A DNA stretch of 64,000 bases from Knoellia sp031844405 (GCA_031844405.1 JAUZVC010000001.1:558001-622000); one strand, 5' to 3'; positions 50,948 to 61,803 are shown, numbered from the stretch's first letter. Numbers and translations: made by a program. The notes: generated by a model not told the origin, from the sequence alone.

Positions 50948-50994
50948 TTGCGTCCGGCGAGATGACGACCTGGCCACCACAGTTGCGGACGCAA
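50948..50994. terminator. Inverted repeat after LysR gene
   Basis: TTGCGTCCG (50948-50956) and its complement (50986-50994) with a 29-base loop. Weak terminator candidate. Confidence 0.4.
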
Positions 50995-51024
50995 GCGTGG
51001 GTGGGGAGGCGCGGACATGTGCGA

Positions 51025-51054
51025 TTGACCATAGTGTGCGTCGCACACTATGGT
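51025..51054 (+). promoter_or_regulatory. PadR operator overlapping its promoter
   Basis: ACCATAGTGTGCG (51028-51040) and complement (51042-51054) form a palindrome that spans from TTGACC (-35, 51025-51030) to TATGGT (-10, 51049-51054). The -10 ends 7 bases before the ATG at 51062. Confidence 0.7.
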
Positions 51055-51061
51055 GCGAGGC

Positions 51062-51400
51062 ATGGATGACGACCTCATCGCAGGGCATGTGCAGGAGCTG
51101 CGCAGGGGCACGGTCGTGCTGGCCTGCCTCACGACGCTCGCCCGGCCGCACTACGGCTACGCCCTGCTCGAGACGCTCGCCGACGCCGGGTTCGCGGTCG
51201 ACGGCAACACGCTCTACCCGCTCCTGCGGCGCCTCGAGAAGCAGGGACTGCTCACGGCCGAGTGGAACACCGACGACACGCGGCCCCGCAAGTTCTACCT
51301 CGTGACCCCGGACGGCGCCGCCGTCCTCGACCGGCTCAGGACCGAATGGCGATCGCTCGACACCGCGATCGGCGCACTAGACGGAGGGACGCAACGATGA
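51062..51400 (+). CDS. PadR-family transcriptional regulator
   Basis: A 112-residue winged-helix regulator: LRRGTVVLACLTTLARPHYGYALLETLADAGFAVDGNTLYPLLRRLEKQGLLTAEW, and TRPRKFYLVTPDGAAVLDRL. The ATG at 51062 is preferred to the one at 51050, which lies inside the operator and the -10 box. Its stop overlaps the next gene by ATGA, so it controls that membrane protein and itself. Confidence 0.86.
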   Translation: MDDDLIAGHVQELRRGTVVLACLTTLARPHYGYALLETLADAGFAVDGNTLYPLLRRLEKQGLLTAEWNTDDTRPRKFYLVTPDGAAVLDRLRTEWRSLDTAIGALDGGTQR

Positions 51401-52380
51401 CGCCCAGGACCAGCACCACGCTCACCGACCGCTACGTCTGGACGGTCACCCGGCACCTCACGGCGGACGTCGGCCCCGACGTCGCCCGCGAGCTGCGCGC
51501 CACGATCGCCGACGCCGTCGATGCCAGGGTCGAGGCCGGCGCCGACCCGACCGAGGCCGAGGAGGAGGCCGTCGCGGAGCTGGGTGACCCCGACGTCCTC
51601 GCGCGGCAGTACGGCGGGCGGCCGGCATACCTCATCGGTCCCGGCGTCTATCCCGCCTACGTGCGGCTCATGCGCATCCTTCCCGCGGTCGTCCTGCCGC
51701 TCGTCCTCGTGGCGAACGTCGCGGCGAAGGCCATGACGACCGACGACGGGTGGGGCACCATCGCGCTCGACGCCTTCCTGCTCGTGCTCACGACCGCCGT
51801 TCACCTCGCGTTCTGGGTCACGCTGACGTTCGCGGTGATCGAGTGGACCCGTCCGGAGTCCGAGCGCGACCGGCCGCTGAACGCATGGACGCCCGACCAG
51901 CTCACCGCCGACGTGCCGTGGCGCACCGTGCGGCTCGGCGAGACGATCTGGGAGGTCGGGTTCGCGCTCGCCCTCGCCGCGCTGGTCACGTGGCAGCTCG
52001 GCGGCGTGGGCGGCAACGGCATCCAGGTGCTCAACCCCGATCTCCACCCGGTGTGGAAGGTCCTGCTCGTCGGCTCGTTCCTCGTCGACGCGGCCCTCGC
52101 GCTCATCGTGTGGCGGGTGGGCCGCTGGACCCCGACCTTCGCGGCGGTCAACGTCGTCACCAACGCCGGTGCGGCGATCCTCACGCTCTGGCTCCTCGCC
52201 CGGGACGAGCTCCTCACCGACCTGCCGCAGGTCCTGGGCGACACGTTCGGGTGGTCGACCGACTGGTCGGTCTCGTCGGCGGCGGTCGCAGTGGTCATCG
52301 TCGCCATCGCCGGCTGGGACGCGGTCGAGTCCGTGCTCAAGGCGCGCCGCTCCGCGAAGGGGACCCACGTCGGGGCCTGA
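51397..52380 (+). CDS. PadR-linked multipass membrane protein (HAAS-type prefix)
   Basis: A 327-residue protein. Residues 1-75 form an amphipathic prefix (RYVWTVTRHLTADVGPDVARELRATIADAVDARV...AVAELGDPDVLARQYGGRPAYLIG) seen in PadR-linked membrane proteins. Six hydrophobic helices follow. The role is unknown; the PadR pairing suggests membrane or envelope stress response. Confidence 0.72.
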   Translation: MTPRTSTTLTDRYVWTVTRHLTADVGPDVARELRATIADAVDARVEAGADPTEAEEEAVAELGDPDVLARQYGGRPAYLIGPGVYPAYVRLMRILPAVVLPLVLVANVAAKAMTTDDGWGTIALDAFLLVLTTAVHLAFWVTLTFAVIEWTRPESERDRPLNAWTPDQLTADVPWRTVRLGETIWEVGFALALAALVTWQLGGVGGNGIQVLNPDLHPVWKVLLVGSFLVDAALALIVWRVGRWTPTFAAVNVVTNAGAAILTLWLLARDELLTDLPQVLGDTFGWSTDWSVSSAAVAVVIVAIAGWDAVESVLKARRSAKGTHVGA

Positions 52381-52401
52381 GCCCCACCCGTGACGGACGG
52401 G

Positions 52402-52755
52402 TCAGTGCTGCCCGTGGGGCGGGTGCAGCACCCTCGTGCCGACGACGGCCGAGGGGTTGATCGGCCCGTAGACGTGCGGGAAGGTCTCGCCCGTCTCCGG
52501 GTTGCCGACCTCGCGCACGAGCCGCGACTCGAGCAGCTCGGGGTCGATCGTCAGCAGGAGCAGGTCGTGCGGCACCCCGGCATAGAACGTCGTCAGCACG
52601 AAGTCGAGCTGGGCCGCGTCGCAGCAGTGGATGAACCCCTCCTCCTCGAGCGAGCGGTCGAGCGTCGACTCGGTGAACGTCCCGTCCGCCACGGCGCGCG
52701 CCCACGTGTCCGGCGTCGTCACGTGGTGGATCCGGCCGTCGTCGACGACGCTCAC
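52402..52755 (-). CDS. DUF952 family protein
   Basis: A 117-residue protein with the DUF952 pattern: HVTTPDTWARAVADGTFTESTL, EEGFIHCCDAAQL, LLLLTIDPELLESRLVREVG and FPHVYGPINPSAVV. The fold is related to ADP-ribosyl-binding folds, but function is not established. It stands alone between a plus-strand operon and a divergent GNAT gene. Confidence 0.83.
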   Translation of the reverse strand: MSVVDDGRIHHVTTPDTWARAVADGTFTESTLDRSLEEEGFIHCCDAAQLDFVLTTFYAGVPHDLLLLTIDPELLESRLVREVGNPETGETFPHVYGPINPSAVVGTRVLHPPHGQH

Positions 52756-52804
52756 GTCCTGTCTCCCTCGGTGGTCGTCATGGCTGCCAACCTACGCCGC
52801 CGCC

Positions 52805-52810
52805 TACGCT
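52805..52810 (+). promoter_or_regulatory. -10 box TACGCT, leaderless start of GNAT gene
   Basis: TACGCT is followed by CGCGGAC and the ATG at 52818. Confidence 0.45.
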
Positions 52811-52817
52811 CGCGGAC

Positions 52818-53294
52818 ATGACGATCCGCGAGGCCACCCCCGACGACGTTTCCGCGATCCTGCGGCTGGTCCACGACCTCGCGGCCTACGAGAGGGAGCC
52901 CGACGCCGTCGAGGCGACCGAAGAGCACTTCACCGCAGCCCTCTTCCCCGAGTCGGGCACCCCGACGACCTTCGCGCACGTCGCGGAGGTCGACGGCGAG
53001 GTCGTCGGCATGGCGGTCTGGTACCTCACCTTCTCGACGTGGACCGGCGTCAACGGGATCTGGCTCGAGGACCTCTTCGTCGAGCCCGAGCACCGCGGCA
53101 GCGGCCTCGGTCGCGAGCTGCTCGCCACCCTCGCGCGCACCTGTGTCGAGCGCGGCTACCGCCGGCTGGAGTGGTGGGTCCTCGACTGGAACGAGCCCTC
53201 GATCGGGTTCTACCGCAGCCTCGGTGCGGTCCCGCAGGACGAGTGGACGGTCTTCCGGATGGACGGCGACGAGCTCGCCGCGATGGGCGCCTGA
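52818..53294 (+). CDS. GNAT acetyltransferase (diamine acetyltransferase-like)
   Basis: A 158-residue single-domain GNAT: IREATPDDVSAILRLVHDLAAYEREPDAVEAT, WLEDLFVEPEHRGSGLGRELL (acetyl-CoA P-loop) and WWVLDWNEPSIGFYRSLGA. This pattern matches spermidine/diamine N-acetyltransferase-like proteins. Acceptor not proven. Confidence 0.85.
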   Translation: MTIREATPDDVSAILRLVHDLAAYEREPDAVEATEEHFTAALFPESGTPTTFAHVAEVDGEVVGMAVWYLTFSTWTGVNGIWLEDLFVEPEHRGSGLGRELLATLARTCVERGYRRLEWWVLDWNEPSIGFYRSLGAVPQDEWTVFRMDGDELAAMGA

Positions 53295-53315
53295 CGAACG
53301 AGGTATGCCGGCCGG

Positions 53316-54533
53316 TCAGGGCCAGATCGAACCGACCCACTCCGGGTGGTCGATGAACGGGTTGCGGTTGCCCTGCCACTGCGCGTGGATGCGGTCGTTG
53401 CGACGCTTCTCGAACGTGTCCGGTGGGTCGCCCGCGCTCCAGACCTTGAGGACCGACAGCTTGCCGATGTAGGGGGCCGTCCCGTTGCCCACGGACTCGT
53501 TGGGCTCGAGGTTCGGCCAGCCGTCGCCGCCCTCGTAGCGGACCGCCATGTAGAGGATCATCCGGGCGACATCGCCCTTGACGGCGTCCCGCGGCTCGAA
53601 CGAGTCGGCGTCGCGCCAGCAGTCCGAGCACTGGTTGACCGCCGAGCCGCCGTTGTCGAAGTCGAGGTTGCCGCGGTCGGAGTTGACCGTGACGTCCTCG
53701 GGGCGCAGGTGGTGGACGTCGGTGCCGGGACCGTTGGCCGTGCCGAAGTCGCCGTGGCTCTTGGCCCAGACGTGCTCGCGGTTCCACTGGTCGACGCCAC
53801 CGCCGTTGTTCGACTTCGCGATCGAGCGGCCGGAGTAGATTTCGACGACGTTGCTCGAGTTGTTGGGGTCCTGGTCGGTGTCCTTGAGGGCGTCCCACAC
53901 CTGGTCGTAGGTGAGCACCGTCTGCTTGCTGATGATGCTGTGGAGCGCGCTGCGCAGGGCGGCGCCGGACTTGCCGATGGCCGCCGCGTAGTAGGTGTCG
54001 GTGCTCGACGTGGGTGACGGGGTCGGTGTCGCGGTGGCCGTGGCCGTCGAGGTGGGGGTGGGCGTGCTGCCGACCGCGGTGATCGCCGTCGGCGACTTGA
54101 GCCCGGCGTGCGAGAAGTAGGCCGTGAGCTGCCCGGTGACGTCGACGAACCGGCCCATGTGGCCGGGGTTCGTCCTGAGGCCCCACGCGCTGCGCCACTG
54201 CGTCGTCAGCTGGACGTAGAGCATCTTCGAGGTGTCGGTCTGCGACGCCGAGTCGGCGAGGGCGATGGCGTAGTCGCCGGTGAAGCCGCTGCGGTTGACC
54301 GTCGTCGTCGCGACCGGCTCGCCGACGACGTAGCCACGCACGGTCTGCGACGAGCCGTTCTGCGTGGCGATCGCCTGCGAGACGGTGAGCGGGGTCGCCG
54401 CGGTGGCCCGCAGCGCCGTGGCCGTCGAGAGCGCCACGGCGGCGACGAGGGCGAGCACGGCGAGGACGACGACGGCCGGGACCCCGCCCCGGTGGACCCG
54501 GCGGAGTGGGGGGCGGGGCGCGGTGGCGAGCAT
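53316..54533 (-). CDS. Secreted endonuclease I family nuclease
   Basis: A 405-residue exported nuclease. After a signal peptide (about 1-46) comes an OB-like domain (SQAIATQNGSSQTVRGYVVGEPVATTTVNRSGFTGDYAIALADS), a Thr/Pro linker near 155-180, and the EndoI/NucM domain with NREHVWAKSHGDFG and DVHHLRPEDVTVNSDRGNLDF as the metal and His sites. It probably degrades extracellular DNA or RNA. 11-bp-phased GTTCGGCAA repeats lie upstream. It ends 22 bases from the convergent GNAT gene. Confidence 0.85.
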   Translation of the reverse strand: MLATAPRPPLRRVHRGGVPAVVVLAVLALVAAVALSTATALRATAATPLTVSQAIATQNGSSQTVRGYVVGEPVATTTVNRSGFTGDYAIALADSASQTDTSKMLYVQLTTQWRSAWGLRTNPGHMGRFVDVTGQLTAYFSHAGLKSPTAITAVGSTPTPTSTATATATPTPSPTSSTDTYYAAAIGKSGAALRSALHSIISKQTVLTYDQVWDALKDTDQDPNNSSNVVEIYSGRSIAKSNNGGGVDQWNREHVWAKSHGDFGTANGPGTDVHHLRPEDVTVNSDRGNLDFDNGGSAVNQCSDCWRDADSFEPRDAVKGDVARMILYMAVRYEGGDGWPNLEPNESVGNGTAPYIGKLSVLKVWSAGDPPDTFEKRRNDRIHAQWQGNRNPFIDHPEWVGSIWP

Positions 54534-54563
54534 GACGGACAGCCTGAGGCCGGCATACGGGCG

Positions 54564-54605
54564 GTGGGGCAAAGCCCGGGTGCAGGTTCGGCAAGCGTTC
54601 GGCAA
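54564..54605 (-). promoter_or_regulatory. 11-bp-phased GTTCGGCAA repeats upstream of endonuclease I gene
   Basis: GTTCGGCAA at 54586-54594 and 54597-54605 (plus-strand reading), with a weaker GTGGGGCAA at 54564-54572, two periods away. The 11-bp phase resembles SARP sites but the core differs from the CGCAGCG boxes. Confidence 0.45.
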
Positions 54606-54623
54606 AGAGCCGGCGCCGGGGGG

Positions 54624-56696
<2,073 letters not shown>

Positions 56697-56836
56697 GCGC
56701 CGAGTCTGTCAGAGCACGCGCGATGTGCCGGGTCGGCGCTCGCGGCACTGGGGCCGGACGGCATCCGAGGAGCAAGGGGGGCGTCGCGATGGTGGGGGTT
56801 CTCGTTCGCGCTGCCGAGCCCGGCCGCGGACGCCGG

Positions 56837-57427
56837 CTAGCGTGTCCGCCGGCTCGACGAGACGAAGGCGGTGACGAAGCCGACCGCCGCCTCGAGCTGC
56901 CGGGGTGCGTCGAGCGGGGTGTCGTCGAGGACGGCCCGGAGGGTGAGCTCGGTGAGCCCGGCGACGATGGCGACCGACTCGGCCTCGCCGAGCGACCGCA
57001 GGTCGGGGTGGTGCTCGCGGGCGCGCTCGACGAGCTCGCGCAGGTAGCCCGCGTGTCCGTCCATGAGCGCGCGACGCGCTCGCAACCCGAGCTCGCCGAG
57101 GGCGTGTGACTCGAGGATGTGGGCGCGCGCGAGCTCGGGGTTGTCGGCGAGGAAGCGCAGGTAGGCCGCGACGCCGCCGCGCACCTGTTCCTCGATCGGG
57201 GCCGCGGGGTCGGTGACGACAGCGGAGATGGCGTCGACGAGGCGGGCCGCGCGGGTGTCGTAGAGCGCGAGGAAGGCCTCGTCCTTGGTGGCGAAGTGCT
57301 CGTAGAACGTGCGCTTGCTCGTGCCGGCGATCCGGGCGACGTCGGCGACCGTCGTGCGGGCCAGTCCCTGCTCGACGAGGGCCGTGCCCAGGGCGTCCAG
57401 CAGACGGTTGGCGGCTGTCTCGGTCAT
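56837..57427 (-). CDS. TetR-family repressor
   Basis: A 196-residue TetR regulator: NRLLDALGTALVEQGLARTTVADVARIAGTSKRTFYEHFATKDEAFLALYD is the HTH. The start ATG at 57427 has a TACGGT -10 box 6 bases upstream that lies inside the operator, so the gene is autoregulated. It is divergent from the YhgE/Pip gene, which is its probable target. Confidence 0.86.
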   Translation of the reverse strand: MTETAANRLLDALGTALVEQGLARTTVADVARIAGTSKRTFYEHFATKDEAFLALYDTRAARLVDAISAVVTDPAAPIEEQVRGGVAAYLRFLADNPELARAHILESHALGELGLRARRALMDGHAGYLRELVERAREHHPDLRSLGEAESVAIVAGLTELTLRAVLDDTPLDAPRQLEAAVGFVTAFVSSSRRTR

Positions 57428-57428
57428 G

Positions 57429-57470
57429 GTGGTACCGTAGCGTACCAACGATGGTACGCAGGAGTACCAC
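57429..57470. promoter_or_regulatory. Nested TetR operator in a divergent promoter
   Basis: Inner palindrome GCGTACCA/TGGTACGC (57440-57447, 57452-57459) nested in GTGGTAC/GTACCAC (57429-57435, 57464-57470). It covers the tetR -10 box (57434-57439) and lies 39 bases from the divergent ATG. Confidence 0.7.
57434..57439 (-). promoter_or_regulatory. -10 box TACGGT, leaderless start of tetR
   Basis: On the minus strand TACGGT is followed by ACCACC and the ATG at 57427. Confidence 0.5.
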
Positions 57471-57508
57471 GGACCCACAGACCCGTCCCGCACCTGCTGG
57501 AGCACCTC

Positions 57509-59488
57509 ATGACCACCCTGTCCGTCACCCTCGCCGAGCTCCGCCGGCTCACCGGGACGAGGTTCGCCAGGATCGCCCTCGCCGCGATGCTCGTCGTGCC
57601 GTCGCTCTATGCCGGGCTCTACCTCTACGCCAACAAGGACCCCTATGCCGACCTCGACGGGCTGCCCGCGGCCGTCGTCATCGAGGACCGGGGCACGACC
57701 CTCGCCGACGGGTCGGCGCTGCAGGTGGGTGACGAGGTGGCGAGCACCCTGCTCGACGCGCACGACCTCGACTGGCACGAGGTCGAGGCCGACCGGGCTG
57801 CGGCCGGCCTGCGCGAGGGCGACTACGCCTTCGTCCTCGTCGTCCCCGAGACGTTCTCCGCGGACCTCGCGTCGAGCGCCGACTTCACGCCGCGACGGGC
57901 GATGCTCGAGATCGACACCAACGACGCGACGAACTACCTCGCCGGCACCATCGCGGACCGTGTCGTCGAGCAGGTGCAGGACTCGGTCGCCTCGCAGGTG
58001 AGCCGCACCGCCGCGAGCCAGCTGCTCGGTGGGCTCTCCACGGTCCACGCCCAGCTGGTCGACGCCTCCGACGGCGCCGGCCGGCTCGCGACGGGGGCCC
58101 ACGACGCCCACTCGGGTGCCTCGCAGCTGAGCAGCGGGAGCGGGCAGCTCGCCGCCGGCGAGCGGGACCTCGTCACCGGGACGGCCCGGCTGTCTGCCGG
58201 CGCGACCGAGCTCTCCGACGGCCTCGCCACCCTCGACCGGCGCACCGACGCCCTGCCGGCCCAGACGACGCGGCTGGCCGAGGGAGCCCGCGACGTGGCG
58301 GACGGCAACGCCGAGGTCGCAGCGGCGGGACGGCGGGCGGCCGCCGCGGGACAAGACCTCACCGACGGCCTCGCCGCGTTCGACGAGCGGCTGCCCGCCC
58401 GCCTCGCCGACGCGGGGCTCACCGACGAGCAGGTCTCGGCCGTGCTCGCCGAGACCGACCGGCTGCGCGCGCCCGTGACCGAGGCCAACGGCACGCTGCA
58501 GTCGACGTCGCACGACCTCGACCGGCTCGCCGGTGGGGCCGACGCCGTCGCCGACGGCGCCGAGAGGCTCGCGGCCTCGTCGACCGAGCTCGAGTCCGCC
58601 ATCGACCGCGCCGCAGCGGGCAGCGCCGACCTCGCCTCGGGCGCGACGCGGCTCGACGAGGGCCAGCGCCGAGCCCTCACCGGCGCACAGCAGCTCTCGT
58701 CGGGGGCGGAACGCCTCGACACCGGTCTCGCCTCGCTCGACACGGGAGCCGGAACCCTCGCCACCTCGCTCACCCACGGCGCCGGGCAGGTGCCCGACCC
58801 GACGCCTGAGCAGCGCAAGGCCGTCGCCCAGACGATCGGCGCTCCCGTCGGCATCACCTCCGACACGCTTGCCACCGCCGGCTCCTACGGCGCCGGGCTC
58901 GCGCCGTTCTTCCTCGCTCTCGCGATGTGGATCGGCGGCTTCACCCTCTTCACCCGCGCCCGCCCCCTCGTCGAGGAGGCGATCACGAGCCGGTGGGCGG
59001 TCCTGCCCGTCGCCCTCGGCGGCTGGCTCGCGCCCGCGGTCGTCGGCGCCGCGCAGGCCGTGCTCGCCTGGGTCGTCGTGCGCTTCGCCGTGGGCATCGA
59101 CCTCGCGCACCCGTGGGCCGTCCTCGGGTTCATGCTGCTCGTCTCGACGACGTTCATGGCGGTCATCCACGGCCTCATGGCCCGGCTCGGCGACACGGGG
59201 CAGTTCCTCGGTCTCGTGCTCATGGTGCTTCAGCTCGTCAGCGCCGGAGGCACCTTCCCGTGGGAGACCCTGCCCGGTCCGCTTCGCGCCCTGCACCACG
59301 TGCTCCCGATGTCGTATGCCGTCGAGGGCCTGCGGACTCTCGCCTACGGCGGGCCGCGGATGCACCTGGGGCTCGACGTCGCGGTCCTCCTCGCGTGGGC
59401 CGCCGGGGCGCTCCTGCTCTCCACGGCGGCCGCCCACCGGGTCCACCGGCGGCGTCCCGTCGCCCTCGCAACGGCGGCCCACGCGTGA
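57509..59488 (+). CDS. YhgE/Pip-family membrane protein
   Basis: A 659-residue ABC-2-like membrane protein: one N-terminal helix (about 21-41, IALAAMLVVPSLYAGLYLYAN), a large extracytoplasmic domain rich in Ala/Asp/Gly heptads with repeated LxxGAxxLxxG units (about 170-470), and a C-terminal set of five to six helices. The start pattern NKDPYADLDGLPAAVVIEDRG and the C-terminal MSYAVEGLRTL are typical. Relatives act as phage-infection or type VII secretion-linked proteins; here function is unproven. It overlaps the lipoprotein gene by GTGA. Confidence 0.83.
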   Translation: MTTLSVTLAELRRLTGTRFARIALAAMLVVPSLYAGLYLYANKDPYADLDGLPAAVVIEDRGTTLADGSALQVGDEVASTLLDAHDLDWHEVEADRAAAGLREGDYAFVLVVPETFSADLASSADFTPRRAMLEIDTNDATNYLAGTIADRVVEQVQDSVASQVSRTAASQLLGGLSTVHAQLVDASDGAGRLATGAHDAHSGASQLSSGSGQLAAGERDLVTGTARLSAGATELSDGLATLDRRTDALPAQTTRLAEGARDVADGNAEVAAAGRRAAAAGQDLTDGLAAFDERLPARLADAGLTDEQVSAVLAETDRLRAPVTEANGTLQSTSHDLDRLAGGADAVADGAERLAASSTELESAIDRAAAGSADLASGATRLDEGQRRALTGAQQLSSGAERLDTGLASLDTGAGTLATSLTHGAGQVPDPTPEQRKAVAQTIGAPVGITSDTLATAGSYGAGLAPFFLALAMWIGGFTLFTRARPLVEEAITSRWAVLPVALGGWLAPAVVGAAQAVLAWVVVRFAVGIDLAHPWAVLGFMLLVSTTFMAVIHGLMARLGDTGQFLGLVLMVLQLVSAGGTFPWETLPGPLRALHHVLPMSYAVEGLRTLAYGGPRMHLGLDVAVLLAWAAGALLLSTAAAHRVHRRRPVALATAAHA

Positions 59489-60669
59489 CCGTCCGCCCGG
59501 CTCGGTCCGCCGTCGCCTGCGTCACCTCACTCGCCGCCGTGCTCGTCACGGTCGTGCTGCTCACGGTGATCCTGGGCGGCTGCGGCTCGGGTGGTGACGG
59601 GCCCGGCTCGGGTGGGCGGCCGGCATACGAGATGTCGGTCGACTGCCCGGACGCGTCCGGCATCGGCTCGGTGAAGCCGACCGTGGAGCAGCTCAACTCG
59701 GTTCTCGCGCGGGCGGACCTGCCCTACTGGCAGGCGGCCGACATCGGCGCGAGCGCGCGGCTCACCGACGGCCGGCTCGTGTGGGTCTTCGGCGACACGA
59801 TGCGCCGGCAGGGCGTCGCGCCCGGCATGGTCGCGAACTCGATGCTCGTCTCGTCGGGCCTGTGCGTCAGCCAGGTCATGGCGACCGCGCGGGGACCGGT
59901 GATCCCCGACGTCGAGCCCGGTGTCGTGCGCTGGCCGATGTCGGTGAGCGTCGTGCGCGACGGCGACGAGGACGTCGTCATCGTCTTCACGGGTCGCATC
60001 CGCCGGGGGAGCGGGACCGACGTGTGGGGCTTCCGCTACCTCGGGTCGGACGCCGTGACCTTCCGGGTGCGCGCGGGGGAGGCGCCGCAGCTCGACACGG
60101 TGCTGCCACTCACGCCCGACGACGAGAGTGCCCACCAGGTCAACTGGGGCTCGGCGTCGATGGTGTCCGGCGACCACATCTACGTCTACGGCACGGAGCT
60201 GCCGTCGGGGGCGGCCTTCGGGCGCTCGCTCCTCGTCGGTCGAGGCAGACTCGGACGGCCCGAGGACCGGCAGTCGTGGGAGTTCTGGGATGGGCGCCGC
60301 TGGCAGGCCGACCCGCACCGTGCGTCACCGGTCATCGCGGCCGAGGGCGGTGTCTCGCAGACGCTCTCGGTGGACCACATCGGCGACGAGTTCGTCGCGG
60401 TGTCGAAGAGGGACGGCGACCTCGGCTCGACCGTCGCCACGTGGACGTCGGCGTCACCCGTGGGGCCGTGGCGGGTCAGCGATGCGCTCGAGGCGCCGTT
60501 CCTGACGGGCAGGGACGAGTTCGCCTATGCGCCGCTCGCGCACCCCGAGATCACGCTCGCCGACGGCGGGCTGCTCGTCTCGATCTCGCGCAACACGACC
60601 GACCTCGCCCGGCTCCGCCAGGACCCGACCGTCGGCCGGCCGAGGTTCGCCGAGATCCCCCGCCCCTAG
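59485..60669 (+). CDS. DUF4185-type lipoprotein
   Basis: A 394-residue exported protein. The N-terminus has a hydrophobic stretch ending in the lipobox ILGGC at about 30-34, followed by a Gly/Ser/Pro linker. The rest (RLTDGRLVWVFGDTM...RWPMSVSVV...VNWGSASMVSGDHIYVYG...GPWRVSDALEAP) resembles DUF4185 five-bladed beta-propeller-like sugar-acting proteins. It is coupled to the YhgE/Pip gene by a GTGA overlap and may work with it at the outer face of the membrane. No catalytic residues can be assigned. Confidence 0.7.
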   Translation: MTVRPARSAVACVTSLAAVLVTVVLLTVILGGCGSGGDGPGSGGRPAYEMSVDCPDASGIGSVKPTVEQLNSVLARADLPYWQAADIGASARLTDGRLVWVFGDTMRRQGVAPGMVANSMLVSSGLCVSQVMATARGPVIPDVEPGVVRWPMSVSVVRDGDEDVVIVFTGRIRRGSGTDVWGFRYLGSDAVTFRVRAGEAPQLDTVLPLTPDDESAHQVNWGSASMVSGDHIYVYGTELPSGAAFGRSLLVGRGRLGRPEDRQSWEFWDGRRWQADPHRASPVIAAEGGVSQTLSVDHIGDEFVAVSKRDGDLGSTVATWTSASPVGPWRVSDALEAPFLTGRDEFAYAPLAHPEITLADGGLLVSISRNTTDLARLRQDPTVGRPRFAEIPRP

Positions 60670-60676
60670 GCCTGGC

Positions 60677-60745
60677 ACTTCTTGCGAAAAGCGGACGGTT
60701 CGAGGACCCGTATGCCGTGCAGAACGTCCGCTTTCCGCAAGAAGT
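60677..60745. repeat. Long intergenic inverted repeat (ACTTnTTGC family, member 3)
   Basis: 21-bp arms starting ACTTCTTGCG (60677-60697 and 60725-60745) with one A-C mismatch and a 27-base loop that contains GTATGCCG. It lies between the convergent DUF4185 and quinone oxidoreductase genes. Confidence 0.78.
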
Positions 60746-60775
60746 CGCGTGGTGGCGGCGTGTGCAAGAGTGCCC

Positions 60776-61747
60776 TCAGGGGGTGAGGAGGACCTTGCCG
60801 GTCGCGCGGCGCTCGTCGATGTCGGCCAGGGCGACGGCGACCTCGTCGAGCGCGCGCACCGACCCGACGACCGGGTCGAGCCGGCCGTCCTCGAGCAGCG
60901 GCACGAGCTCGTCCCACTGGCGGCGGACCGAGCCCGCACCGCCGGCACCGGTCCACCACGCGCCCCAGCCGACGCCGACGACGTCGATGTTGTTGAGCAG
61001 CAGCCGGTTGACCTTGACCTCGGGGATCGAGCCGCCGGTGAAGCCGATGACGAGCAGCCGGCCGAGCGGTGCCAGCGACCGGAGCGAGTCGGTGAAGCGC
61101 TCACCGCCGACGGGGTCGACGACGACGTCGACGCCGTGACCGGACGTGAGGTCGGCGACGGCCTCGCGGAACCCGTCGGCGGGCAGCACCTCGTCGGCAC
61201 CGGCCGACCGCGCGACGTCACCGCGCGACGGGTCGGACACCACCGCATACACGGTTGCTCCCCACGCCTTGGCGAGCTGCGTCGCGGCGGTGCCGATGCC
61301 ACCGGCGGCGCCGTGGACGAGGACCTTCTCGCCCTCGGCGAGGCGGCCGCGGGTGCGGAGCGCGAAGTGGCAGGTGAGGTAGTTCATCGGGAGCGCGGCA
61401 CCCTGGTCGAACGTCACGCCGTCGGGCAGCGGGAAGACGAGGGCGGGGTCGCACACGACCTGCTCCGCGAACCCGCCGAGGAACGGGAAGGCCGCGACCC
61501 GGTCCCCGACCTCGAGCCCGCTGCCGGCGGGGGCGACCCGGACGAACCCGGCAACCTCGGCGCCCGGGACGAAGGGGAGCGGCGGCTTGACCTGGTACTC
61601 GCCGCGCGTGAGCAGCACGTCGGGGAACGCCACCCCGGCGGCGGCGACGTCGAGGAGCACCTGGCCGTCCGGCACCTCGGGCGAGGGGACGTCGACCACC
61701 TCGATGGCGTCGGGTCCGTCGAGTCGGGTCACGAGGGCAGCGCGCAT
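60776..61747 (-). CDS. NADPH:quinone oxidoreductase-like zinc-free MDR protein
   Basis: A 323-residue medium-chain dehydrogenase/reductase without catalytic zinc ligands. It has the FPDVLLTRGEYQVKPPLPFVPGAEVAGFV opening, the cofactor motif VHGAAGGIGTAATQLAKAWGA and VVVDPVGGERF typical of quinone oxidoreductase or enoyl-CoA-type MDRs. A TAGGAT box ends 6 bases before the ATG. Confidence 0.86.
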   Translation of the reverse strand: MRAALVTRLDGPDAIEVVDVPSPEVPDGQVLLDVAAAGVAFPDVLLTRGEYQVKPPLPFVPGAEVAGFVRVAPAGSGLEVGDRVAAFPFLGGFAEQVVCDPALVFPLPDGVTFDQGAALPMNYLTCHFALRTRGRLAEGEKVLVHGAAGGIGTAATQLAKAWGATVYAVVSDPSRGDVARSAGADEVLPADGFREAVADLTSGHGVDVVVDPVGGERFTDSLRSLAPLGRLLVIGFTGGSIPEVKVNRLLLNNIDVVGVGWGAWWTGAGGAGSVRRQWDELVPLLEDGRLDPVVGSVRALDEVAVALADIDERRATGKVLLTP

Positions 61748-61753
61748 CCCCGA

Positions 61754-61759
61754 ATCCTA
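61754..61759 (-). promoter_or_regulatory. -10 box TAGGAT, leaderless start of quinone oxidoreductase gene
   Basis: On the minus strand TAGGAT is followed by TCGGGG and the ATG at 61747. Confidence 0.5.
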
Positions 61760-61803
61760 GGAGCCACGCCGGGGGCTGCGTCCGGGCGCGAGACGCCGCA
61801 CGA

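Noticed and set aside
57430..59482. An in-frame N-terminal extension of more than 600 residues for the TetR gene at 56837
   Set aside because: It runs antisense through the YhgE/Pip gene. The TetR domain begins normally at the ATG at 57427, which has a promoter and operator.
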